From contig NZ_CANLWM010000003.1 of NCBI RefSeq assembly GCF_947494875.1, positions 310,001 through 374,000 on the forward strand: a DNA stretch of 64,000 bases, read 5' to 3'. The position numbers were made by a program, and so were the translations under genes. The DNA is from an uncultured Williamsia sp. (GTDB lineage: Bacteria > Actinomycetota > Actinomycetes > Mycobacteriales > Mycobacteriaceae). Below the pieces are notes generated by a model. It was not told where the DNA came from, did no database searches, and worked only from the letters and a program-made list of their open reading frames with translations. How positions within the stretch are numbered: the first letter of the stretch is position 1; each line of letters opens with the position of its first letter. This document shows positions 26,601 through 34,220 of the stretch, in pieces.

Positions 26601-27231
26601 CCAGGGCGTCGGCCTGCCGCAGCGTCTCGATGAGGTCGTCGGGGGCGGTCCGCAGCGAGGCGCAGAAGATCGGCAACGATCGGGCGCCGCGGGCCTCGAT
26701 CGCGTCGCACAGGGCGTGGATGTAGCCGACGTTCCCGGCGAGGTGTTGGGCGCGGTAGAAGAGCACCGCGACCGTCGGGCCGCTCCGCTCCTCGGCCGGG
26801 GCCGGTCGCTCCAGCACACCCCAGTGCGGTGTGACGGTAGGTGGGGCGAAGACGGCGCCGGTCAGCAGGACCGTGTCCGAGAGGAACCCGTGCAGCGAGG
26901 CGAGGTTCTCGACGCCGCCCTGGGCCAGGTAGTTGTGCGCCTCGGCGGCCACACCGCCGGGCACCGTCGACAACGACATCAGGTCGGGGTCGGGCAGCTG
27001 CTCCCCCGACAGCACGACGGTGGGCAGCCCGTGTGCGAGCACCGCGTCGAGACCGGACTCCCAGGCCCGTCGACCGCCCAGGATGCGCACGACGACGAGG
27101 TCGGCGCCGTCGAGCAGGCCGGGCAGGTCGGTCTCGGGCAGCAGGCGGGCCGGGTTCGCCACGCGATAGTCGGCGCCGGACGCCTTCGCGGTGATGAGGT
27201 CGGTGTCCGAGGTGGACAGCAGGACGATCAA
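23629..27231 (-). CDS. cobN: Cobaltochelatase subunit CobN
   Basis: This is the large subunit of the aerobic cobaltochelatase, which inserts cobalt into hydrogenobyrinic acid a,c-diamide using ATP together with CobS and CobT. The 1200-residue product has the usual length and family landmarks such as [60 protein letters not shown] and [17 protein letters not shown], all in the CobN/BchH fold. The start is TTG 27231, supported by GGAGG five bases upstream and by the N-terminus [11 protein letters not shown]. A cobalamin riboswitch lies in its leader. CobS/CobT are not in this window. Confidence 0.97.
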   Translation of the reverse strand: [1200 protein letters not shown]

Positions 27232-27236
27232 CGATG

Positions 27237-27373
27237 CCTCCCGACCGGGTTCTCGCGCCCGGTGTCGACGGTCATCGGGAGAGGGTCTGACTCGACGCCG
27301 CGAGACGGCGTCACACAGTGGCGCGACCGTGCCGGGTTCGCACCGGCTTCCCGACTGCCCGATCGGATGGTCC
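27237..27373 (-). ncRNA. Cobalamin (AdoCbl-type) riboswitch in the cobN leader
   Basis: Read on the minus strand, the leader contains GGGAAGCCGGTGCGAACC then CGGTCGCGCCACTGTG, the B12 box and core of the cobalamin riboswitch, at about 27352-27312, and closes with GAGTCAGACC (27294-27285). The aptamer begins at about 27373, close to the inferred transcription start. Immediately after it CTCCCG (27281-27276) is complementary to CGGGAG of the cobN ribosome binding site (27243-27238), and a small stem ACCGGG/CCCGGT (27263-27244) lies between them. This predicts ligand-dependent sequestration of the binding site, so cobN translation should fall when cobalamin is plentiful. Confidence 0.92.
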
Positions 27374-27375
27374 TC

Positions 27376-27385
27376 ACCCTAGCCT
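27376..27385. promoter_or_regulatory. Overlapping divergent -10 elements of cobN and cobG
   Basis: The ten bases ACCCTAGCCT read as TAGCCT on the plus strand (27380-27385) and as TAGGGT on the minus strand (27381-27376), sharing two base pairs. The plus element is six bases from ATG 27392; the minus element places the start of the riboswitch transcript at about 27369. Binding of RNA polymerase in one direction should exclude the other. Confidence 0.6.
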
Positions 27386-27391
27386 GGAGTG

Positions 27392-28561
27392 ATGTCCCGA
27401 CCGAGCGACCGCTGTCCCGGTGTGCTCGACCCGCACCCCGCGGCCGACGGTCTCGTCGCCCGGATCCGGTTGCCCGGAGGTGCGGTGACCCCGGCGGAGA
27501 TGCAGGCGCTGGCGGCCTTCGCCGCCGACCACGGCGACGGATTCCTCGAACTGACGGGTCGAGCGAACGTCCAGGTCCGCGGTCTGTCCGAGGTCGACGA
27601 CACCGCGATCGCCGGACTGCGTGACGCCGGCCTGCTGCCCTCGGGCGCCCACGATCGAGTGCGCAACACGATGGTCTCTCCGCTGTCGGGGCGTCTCGGC
27701 GGTCACGGCGACGTGCGCCCCCTCGCCTCCGATCTCGACGCCGCCCTCGTCGACGATCCAGACCTCGCGGCCCTCCCCGGCCGGTTCCTGTTCGGGTTCG
27801 ACGACGGTCACGGTGACGTGCTCGCGCACGGTCCCGACGTCGGCGTGCTCGCCGTCGACGGCGACACCGTCGAGCTGCTGCTCGGCGGACGTCGGACCGG
27901 ACGGCTGGTCGCGTCCGACGGCGCGGTCGCGGTTCTGCTGGACGTGGCGCGGGCGTTCGTCGGCGTCCGGGGCGATCGCTGGCGCATCGGTGACCTCGAC
28001 GCGGAGTCGCTGGCCGTCCTGGTCGAGATCGTCGACGCGGCGACACGTCCCGACGACGCCGACCCGATCCCGGTGGTCCCCCACGACGGTCCGATCGTGG
28101 GCTGGTTCGACCAGGACGACGGCACGGTGCTGCTCGGCGCCGTCGTCGAGCTCGCACGTATCCCGGCGCGCACGGCGGAGTTCCTGGCCGCGATCGACCA
28201 CCCGATCGTGATCACGCCCGACCGCGAGATCCTGGTGTGCGACCTCGGAGAGGGCGTCGCCGAGACGGTGGTGCGGGTCCTCGCCCCGATGGGACTCGTG
28301 TACGACGCGGCGTCGCCGTGGGCGCGGGTGAGCGCGTGCGCCGGGTCCCCGGGCTGCGCACGCTCGCACGCCGACGTGCGAGCCGACCTCGTCGAGCACC
28401 TCGCTTCCGGCGAGGCGGCCGACCTCGGTGACCGTCAGCACTGGATCGGGTGCGAGCGCGGCTGCGGGAGCCCGCACGGCCCCCACCTGCGCGTGGAAGC
28501 CGGACCCGAGGGCTACACCCGCCGCCGGACGGGTGAGGACCCCGACCCGGGACACCTCTAG
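27392..28561 (+). CDS. cobG: Precorrin-3B synthase
   Basis: CobG is the oxygen-dependent iron-sulfur enzyme that converts precorrin-3A to precorrin-3B in the aerobic cobalamin pathway. The 389-residue product belongs to the nitrite/sulfite reductase superfamily: an N-terminal ferredoxin-like half with FLELTGRANVQVRGL, and the four cluster cysteines Cys316, Cys322, Cys354 and Cys358 (CAGSPGC and CERGC). ATG 27392 coincides with the predicted transcription start, so the message is likely leaderless; GTG 27389 is an alternative. It heads a cobG-cobH-cobIJ unit, divergent from riboswitch-controlled cobN. Confidence 0.95.
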   Translation: MSRPSDRCPGVLDPHPAADGLVARIRLPGGAVTPAEMQALAAFAADHGDGFLELTGRANVQVRGLSEVDDTAIAGLRDAGLLPSGAHDRVRNTMVSPLSGRLGGHGDVRPLASDLDAALVDDPDLAALPGRFLFGFDDGHGDVLAHGPDVGVLAVDGDTVELLLGGRRTGRLVASDGAVAVLLDVARAFVGVRGDRWRIGDLDAESLAVLVEIVDAATRPDDADPIPVVPHDGPIVGWFDQDDGTVLLGAVVELARIPARTAEFLAAIDHPIVITPDREILVCDLGEGVAETVVRVLAPMGLVYDAASPWARVSACAGSPGCARSHADVRADLVEHLASGEAADLGDRQHWIGCERGCGSPHGPHLRVEAGPEGYTRRRTGEDPDPGHL

Positions 28562-28574
28562 GGTGAGGCCCGAC

Positions 28575-29198
28575 ATGTACGAGTACATCCACGACGGCGC
28601 CGAGATCTACCGGCAGTCGTTCGCGACCATCCGCGGCGAGGCCCGCCTCGACGGGCTCGATCCGGAGACGGAGAAGGTCGTCGTCCGCATGATCCACGCC
28701 TGCGGTCAGGTCGATCTCGTCGACGACGTCCGGATCACCGACGACGCCGTCACGCGCGGTCGGGCCGCGCTGCAGGCCGGCGCACCCATCCTCTGCGACG
28801 CGACGATGGTCGCCTCCGGGGTCACCCGTCGCCGACTGCCCGTCGACAACGACGTCGTCTGCCTCCTCGGGGACCCGCGCACGCCCGAACTCGCACTCGA
28901 GCTCGAGACCACCCGCACCGCCGCCGCAGTCCACCTGTGGGAACCGATGCTGGAGGGGGCGATCGTCGCGATCGGCAACGCGCCGACCGCCCTGTTCGCG
29001 CTGCTGGAACTCATCGACGCCGGATTCCCCCGGCCCGCAGTGGTGGTCGGCGCCCCTGTCGGGTTCATCGGCGCCGCGGAATCAGCTGCGGCGCTGGCGG
29101 ACCGGAACGATCTGGACTTCATCACCGTCCTCGGTCGTCGCGGCGGGTCGGCGATCACCGCGGCCGCCCTCAACGCCCTGGCGAGCCCGGTCGAATGA
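28575..29198 (+). CDS. cobH: Precorrin-8X methylmutase
   Basis: CobH moves the C-11 methyl group to C-12, giving hydrogenobyrinic acid. The 207-residue product starts MYEYIHDGAEIYRQSF and contains the catalytic histidine at His41 in RMIHACGQVDLV, with the further family segments DATMVASGV, IGNAPTALF and GAPVGFIGA. ATG 28575 gives a conventional N-terminus, although an in-frame GTG at 28563 is closer to the cobG stop. The 3' end overlaps the start of the cobIJ fusion by ATGA. Confidence 0.96.
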   Translation: MYEYIHDGAEIYRQSFATIRGEARLDGLDPETEKVVVRMIHACGQVDLVDDVRITDDAVTRGRAALQAGAPILCDATMVASGVTRRRLPVDNDVVCLLGDPRTPELALELETTRTAAAVHLWEPMLEGAIVAIGNAPTALFALLELIDAGFPRPAVVVGAPVGFIGAAESAAALADRNDLDFITVLGRRGGSAITAAALNALASPVE

Positions 29199-30742
29199 CG
29201 ACGCCCGGGACACTGTGGGGCGTCGGGCTCGGACCCGGGGACAGCGAGCTGGTCACGGTGAAGGCCGCGCGGGTGATCGGCGACGCCGATGTCGTCGCCT
29301 ATCACTGTGCGCAACACGGCAACTCGATCGCCCTCGGCGTCGCACAACCGTATCTGCGCGACGGCCAGCTGCGGGAGGAACTGCGGTACCCGGTGACCAC
29401 CGAGACCACCGATCACCCCGGCGGATACCGAGGCGCACTCGACGAGTTCTACGCCGAGGCCGCTGCACGGCTCGCCGCGCACCTGCGCGCCGGCCGGTCG
29501 GTGGCGTTGCTGGCCGAGGGTGACCCGCTGTTCTATTCGAGCTTCATGCACATGCACAAGCGACTCGTCGACGAGTTCACCGTCGAGATCATCCCCGGCG
29601 TCACGTCACCGAGCGCGTCGGTCGCGGCGGTCGGGCTGCCGTGGGTCGAGGCCGACGAGACCACGACGATCCTGCCGGGAACACTCCCCCGGGACGAACT
29701 CGTCCGCCGCCTCCGTGACGCCGACGCGGTCGCGATCATGAAGCTGGGCCGCACGTTCGCCACCGTGCGGGAGGCACTCGAGATCGCCGGTGTCGCCGAC
29801 CGGGCCTGGTATGTCGAGCGGGCCTCGACCGAGCGCCAGCGGGTGATCCCGGTCCGCGACGTCGACGCGTCGTCGGTGCCGTACTTCTCGATGGTCGTGG
29901 TCCCCGGACGCCTCAACGCCGTCGACACCGGGGCCATCGCGACCGACACCACTGCTTCGCGGCGGGTCTCGGTCGGTGAGGTGGTCGTCGTCGGGCTGGG
30001 ACCCGGGGCCGACCGGTGGACGACTCCCGAGGTGACCGCGGAGCTCGCCCGCGCGACCGACCTGGTCGGGTACGCGACCTACCTCCGACGTGTCACGGCC
30101 CGACCAGGTCAGCGGGTGCACTCCAGCGACAACAAGGTCGAGTCCGAACGCGCCTGCATGGCATTGGATCTGGCGGCGCGGGGCGGTCAGGTGGTGGTCG
30201 TGTCGTCCGGCGATCCCGGCGTGTTCGCCATGGCGACGGCGGTGGTGGAGATGGCGGCCGATCCCGAGTGGTCGCACGTCCCCGTGCGCGTGGTACCGGG
30301 TGTGACCGCGGCCAGTGCGGTCGCCGCGGCCGTCGGTGCACCCCTCGGCCACGACTTCGCGGTCATCTCGCTGTCGGACCGGCTGAAGTCCTGGGACACC
30401 GTGGAGCGCCGCATCCGCGCCGCATTGGACGCCGATCTCGTCATCGCGATCTACAACCCCGCGTCGAGCGAACGGACCCGTCAGGTGTCGACGTTGCGCG
30501 ACATCGTCGTCGAGACCGCCGGGCCGGACAGGGTTGTCGTCCTCGGTCGCGATGTCGGTGGTCCCACCGAGTCGGTCACGGTGACCACCGCGGGCGACAT
30601 GGACCCGGGTGTGGTCGACATGCGCACCCTGCTGATCGTCGGGTCGTCGACCACCGCGGTCGTCGAACGCACCGCCGGCCGCGCGGTGTTCACCTCGCGT
30701 CGCTACGACGACCCGTCAGGATCTGCTGCACCACACCCATGA
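29195..30742 (+). CDS. cobIJ: Fused precorrin-2 C20- and precorrin-3B C17-methyltransferase
   Basis: Two SAM-dependent tetrapyrrole methyltransferases are in one chain of 515 residues, as in M. tuberculosis. The N-terminal CobI domain (about 1-245) begins LWGVGLGPGDSELVT and contains LLAEGDPLFYSSF. The C-terminal CobJ domain (about 258-505) begins VVVVGLGPGADRWTTPE and contains VVSSGDPGVFAMA and VIAIYNPAS. The fusion carries out two methylations flanking the CobG step made by its operon partner. The last 53 bases overlap the convergent cobK 3' end, adding a short tail (DDPSGSAAPHP) past the usual domain end. Confidence 0.96.
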   Translation: MTTPGTLWGVGLGPGDSELVTVKAARVIGDADVVAYHCAQHGNSIALGVAQPYLRDGQLREELRYPVTTETTDHPGGYRGALDEFYAEAAARLAAHLRAGRSVALLAEGDPLFYSSFMHMHKRLVDEFTVEIIPGVTSPSASVAAVGLPWVEADETTTILPGTLPRDELVRRLRDADAVAIMKLGRTFATVREALEIAGVADRAWYVERASTERQRVIPVRDVDASSVPYFSMVVVPGRLNAVDTGAIATDTTASRRVSVGEVVVVGLGPGADRWTTPEVTAELARATDLVGYATYLRRVTARPGQRVHSSDNKVESERACMALDLAARGGQVVVVSSGDPGVFAMATAVVEMAADPEWSHVPVRVVPGVTAASAVAAAVGAPLGHDFAVISLSDRLKSWDTVERRIRAALDADLVIAIYNPASSERTRQVSTLRDIVVETAGPDRVVVLGRDVGGPTESVTVTTAGDMDPGVVDMRTLLIVGSSTTAVVERTAGRAVFTSRRYDDPSGSAAPHP

Positions 30743-31460
30743 CCTCGTCGGGGTCGCTGACCTCGTGGTCGGCCTCGGGCGTCGGTGGTCTACGCACCAT
30801 CACGACCTCGAGACCGCGTTCCGCCGCGGCGATCAGTTTCGCCCGGGTCAGCTCCCCGCCGGAGTTCTTGGTGACCACGAGGTCGATCGCGTCGTCGCGC
30901 AGCAGCGCCCGTTCCGACTCCAGGTCGTAGGGACCACGGCTGCGCAGGATCCGATGGTGGGGTGGGAGGTCGGCGGTCGGCGGGTCGACGACCCGGACGA
31001 GGAACCACGCGGTGTCCACCGCGGCGAACGCGCCGACGTCCTGGCGGCCGGTGGTCAGCAGGACACGGCCCCCGCGCTCGGCGACCGTCGCCGCTGCGGC
31101 CGCGATGTCGTCGACGACGGTCCACCGGTCGGCGGGTCCGGGTTCCCAGGCGGGGCGTCGGACGGCGACGAGGGGCACGCCCGCGAGCCCCGCGGCGCGT
31201 ACGGCGTTACGCGAGATCGTCTGTGCGAAGGGGTGAGTGGCGTCGACGACGACGGGACTGTCGTGCTCGTGCACCCACTCGGCGAGACCCTGGGGACCAC
31301 CGAAGCCGCCGACACGGACCTCGCCGACCGGCAGCCGCGGCTGCGACACGCGGCCGGCGAGAGAGGACACGACCGGGATCTCGGCGTCGACGAGCAGCGC
31401 GGCGACCGCCCGCGCCTCACCCGTCCCACCGAGCAGCAGGACGGGACCGGCACCGGTCAC
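30690..31460 (-). CDS. cobK: Precorrin-6A reductase
   Basis: CobK is an NADPH-dependent reductase of precorrin-6A to precorrin-6B. The 256-residue product starts VLLLGGTGEARAVAALL, the Rossmann-like entry of the family, and has VVDATHPFAQTISRNA, RRPAWEPG, LLTTGRQDV and VTKNSGG, the latter near the active site. GTG 31460 overlaps the cobM stop by four bases, so the cobL-cobM-cobK unit is translationally coupled. Its 3' end is antisense to the end of cobIJ over 53 bp. Confidence 0.95.
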   Translation of the reverse strand: MTGAGPVLLLGGTGEARAVAALLVDAEIPVVSSLAGRVSQPRLPVGEVRVGGFGGPQGLAEWVHEHDSPVVVDATHPFAQTISRNAVRAAGLAGVPLVAVRRPAWEPGPADRWTVVDDIAAAAATVAERGGRVLLTTGRQDVGAFAAVDTAWFLVRVVDPPTADLPPHHRILRSRGPYDLESERALLRDDAIDLVVTKNSGGELTRAKLIAAAERGLEVVMVRRPPTPEADHEVSDPDEVMGVVQQILTGRRSDAR

Positions 31461-32215
31461 GACGGTTTCGACAGTTTGGTCATCCGCGCGGCGGAGTACA
31501 GGTAGCTGTCGGGGAAGCCGGAGGCGCCGAGCACTCGCCCGACCAGGATCACCGCGGTCTTGACGACGCCGGCCTGTCGGGTGCGCTCGGCGAGGTCGGC
31601 CAGGGTGCAGCGCACGATCGTCTCGTTGTCGCGGCTGGCGAACGCGACGACGGCACAGGGGCAGTCGGCGCCGTAGGTGTCCATCAGGTCGGTCTGGACC
31701 GCGTCGACCTGCCGCGCCGCGAGATGGAGTGCCAGCGTCACCCCGGTGCGGGCGAGTTCGGCCAGGGTCTCCCCCGGTGGCATGTCGGTCGAGAGTGTCG
31801 ACACGCGGGTGATCAGCAGCGACTGCCCGACACCGGGGACGGTGAGCTCGCGACCGAGCGACGCGGCGACGGCGGAGAACGCCGGGACGCCGGGGACGAC
31901 GACGTGGTCGATGCCGACGGCATCGAGCGCGCGGATCTGTTCGGCCATCGCCGAGTAGAGCGACGTGTCGCCGGAGTGCAGGCGTGCGACGTCGTGACCG
32001 GCGTCGTGGGCGTCGCGGATGTGGCCGATGATCTCGTCCAACGGCATCCGGGCGGTGTCGACGAGGACGGCGTCGTCGGGACAGTGCGCGAGGACCTCCT
32101 GCGGCACCAGCGATCCCGCGTACAGGCAGGTGCCGCATCGCTTCAGGGTCTCGACGGCCCGCAGCGTGAGCAGGTCGGGTGCGCCGGGTCCGGCACCGAT
32201 GAAGTGGACGGTCAT
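31457..32215 (-). CDS. cobM: Precorrin-4 C11-methyltransferase
   Basis: CobM methylates precorrin-4 at C-11 using SAM. The 252-residue product begins VHFIGAGPGAPDLLTLRA, has YAGSLVPQEVL, RLHSGDTSLYSAMAEQ and VPGVPAFSAVAASLG, all diagnostic of CobM/CbiF. ATG 32215 is used because it gives the compact N-terminus and overlaps the cobL stop by ATGA; the frame extends nine codons further with no support. Confidence 0.97.
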   Translation of the reverse strand: MTVHFIGAGPGAPDLLTLRAVETLKRCGTCLYAGSLVPQEVLAHCPDDAVLVDTARMPLDEIIGHIRDAHDAGHDVARLHSGDTSLYSAMAEQIRALDAVGIDHVVVPGVPAFSAVAASLGRELTVPGVGQSLLITRVSTLSTDMPPGETLAELARTGVTLALHLAARQVDAVQTDLMDTYGADCPCAVVAFASRDNETIVRCTLADLAERTRQAGVVKTAVILVGRVLGASGFPDSYLYSAARMTKLSKPS

Positions 32216-33420
32216 CGATCCTCCGGTTTCCGCGCGATCCACTGCGTGACCGGCAGGACGGGCCGCCAGGTGGTCATCGTTCCCAGCGGTGATGCGGACT
32301 CGAGGTGGATCCGGCGCAGATCACCGCCGCGCGAACGCTGTTCACCGACGACGAGATGCTCGGACTCGACGGTGACCGCGTTGGCGACCAGACGCCCGCC
32401 GGGTCGCAGGGCCGCCCAACACGCGTCGACCATGCCGGGGTCGGTGAGGCCGCCGCCGACGAAGATCGCGTCGGGCACGGCGGCGGACGGAAACGACCCG
32501 GGCGCGGCACCGGCGATCGTGATCGACCGTGTGACCCCGTGGCGCGCGGCGTTCGTCGCGATCCGTCCCCGTCGCGCGGCGTCGGACTCGAATGTCCATG
32601 CGGTGCAACGACGATCGGCGCGGCACCATTCGACGGCGATCGACCCCGCACCGCCACCGATGTCCCACAGGGTCTCCCCCGCGGCCGGTGCGAGCGCGGC
32701 GATGGTCAGGGCACGCACACCTGCCTTGGTCAGCTGGCCGTCGTTGTCGTAGGCGTCGTCGTCCAGTCCGGCCGACCGGATCAGCGGTGGCCCGACGCAC
32801 TCGACGGCGATCACGGCGAGTGGATCGCCACCCATGTCCGACCACACGTCGGCGGTGCCGGTGGTTCGTGACTCCCCCGGGCCGTCCAGGTTCGCCAACA
32901 CGGTCAGCCTCGACGCCCCGAAACCGTTCGCGGCGAGCACGTGAGCGAGTTCCGTCGGGGTGCGGGAGTCGCGGCCGAGGACGAGCAGTCGTAGACCGTT
33001 GCCGGCCTCCGCCAGGACGGAGTCGACGGGATCGGTGACGACGGACAGGACCGTCGCGCGGGCGAGGTCCCACCCCATCCGTGCGGCGGCCAAGGTCGCG
33101 CTCGACACGGCGGGGAGCACACGGACGCGGTCGGCGCCGATCCGACGGACGATCGTGGCGCCGACCCCGTGGAACATCGGGTCTCCGCTCGCGAGGACAT
33201 GCACCGTCCCTGACTCGCCGGCCAGCAGGGCGTCGAGGTCGTCGAGCATCGGTGTCGCCCAGGAGTGCCGGTGGGCGGTGACGGTGTCGGGGAGCAGATC
33301 GAGCTGTCGAGCGGACCCGGCGACCAGGCTCGCGGAGCACAGTTCGTCGCGCGATCGCGGTGTCAGACCCGACCAGCCGTCGGCGCCGACGCCGACCACC
33401 ACGACCGAGGGATGGGTCAT
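32212..33420 (-). CDS. cobL: Precorrin-6Y C5,15-methyltransferase (decarboxylating)
   Basis: The bifunctional enzyme methylates C-5 and C-15 and removes the acetate carboxyl at C-12. The 402-residue product contains an N-terminal tetrapyrrole methyltransferase domain (VVVVGVGADGWSGLT, VLASGDPMFHGVG) and a C-terminal CobL/CbiT-type Rossmann methyltransferase domain from about 235 (LWDIGGGAGSIAVEW, FVGGGL). It sits between an SDR gene and cobM with ATGA overlaps at both ends. Confidence 0.96.
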   Translation of the reverse strand: MTHPSVVVVGVGADGWSGLTPRSRDELCSASLVAGSARQLDLLPDTVTAHRHSWATPMLDDLDALLAGESGTVHVLASGDPMFHGVGATIVRRIGADRVRVLPAVSSATLAAARMGWDLARATVLSVVTDPVDSVLAEAGNGLRLLVLGRDSRTPTELAHVLAANGFGASRLTVLANLDGPGESRTTGTADVWSDMGGDPLAVIAVECVGPPLIRSAGLDDDAYDNDGQLTKAGVRALTIAALAPAAGETLWDIGGGAGSIAVEWCRADRRCTAWTFESDAARRGRIATNAARHGVTRSITIAGAAPGSFPSAAVPDAIFVGGGLTDPGMVDACWAALRPGGRLVANAVTVESEHLVVGEQRSRGGDLRRIHLESASPLGTMTTWRPVLPVTQWIARKPEDR

Positions 33421-34190
33421 CGCGGCATCCGACGCCAGACCCCCTGCGGCAGAACGCGCATGACGGCGAACACCGGTCGCAGCGCACCGGGGATCCACAC
33501 CGTACGACGTCCTCGACGCAGCGCCCGGACGACCGCCTCGCCGACCTGGTCGGCAGTGCTCGACATGGGGGCGGGGTCGACGCCGGACGCCATCAGGTCG
33601 CGGGTCATCGCACCGACGACGAATCCCGGCCGGGCGAGGAGCAGGTGGACGCCGCTGCCGTGCAGCGCATCGGAGAGCCCCGACGCGAAGCCGTCGAGGC
33701 CGGCCTTCGTCGAGCCGTAGACGTAGTTCGCCCGGCGCACACGGACTCCGGCAACCGAGGAGAAGACCACGATCGCACCGGACGCCTGCCGGCGCATCGC
33801 CTGGGCGAGGGGCGTGAGGACGCTGATCTGCGCGAGGTAGTCGGTGTGCGCGATCTGGAGGGCGTGCGCGTGGTCGGTCTCCGCGCGAGACGCGTCACCG
33901 AGGATCCCGAACGCGACCACCGCGATGCCGATTCGGCCGTGCTCGGCGACGATCGCGTCGATCAGCGCAGGATGCGAGTCGGTGTCGTCGGCGTCGAAGG
34001 CGACGTCGTGGACGGCGGCCGCCCCGGCGTCGGTCAGCAGGCGTCGTTGCTCGTCGAGGTCGTCGGGGCGGCGGGCCGCGAGCACGACGACAGCACCGTC
34101 GGCGACGCGTCGCGCCACCTCGATGCCGATCTCACTGCGCCCGCCGAACAGCACCACGACGCCGTCGGTGTTCGGGGGTCTGCGCAGCAC
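33417..34190 (-). CDS. SDR family NAD(P)-dependent oxidoreductase (Rv2073c/DprE2-like)
   Basis: The 257-residue short-chain dehydrogenase has a variant nucleotide motif GGRSEIG (16-22) that resembles DprE2-type proteins more than the classic TGxxxGIG, and an intact catalytic set: Ser144/Ser145 and Tyr158-x3-Lys162. M. tuberculosis has an SDR (Rv2073c) at the same position upstream of cobL. The substrate is unknown; translational coupling to cobL (ATGA) does not by itself prove a role in cobalamin synthesis. It lies 30 bp downstream of the TerD-nuclease stop, so it could receive transcription from that gene. Confidence 0.9.
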   Translation of the reverse strand: MLRRPPNTDGVVVLFGGRSEIGIEVARRVADGAVVVLAARRPDDLDEQRRLLTDAGAAAVHDVAFDADDTDSHPALIDAIVAEHGRIGIAVVAFGILGDASRAETDHAHALQIAHTDYLAQISVLTPLAQAMRRQASGAIVVFSSVAGVRVRRANYVYGSTKAGLDGFASGLSDALHGSGVHLLLARPGFVVGAMTRDLMASGVDPAPMSSTADQVGEAVVRALRRGRRTVWIPGALRPVFAVMRVLPQGVWRRMPR

Positions 34191-34220
34191 CCGAGCATTC
34201 TCCCATCGGCGCGAGCGGGG

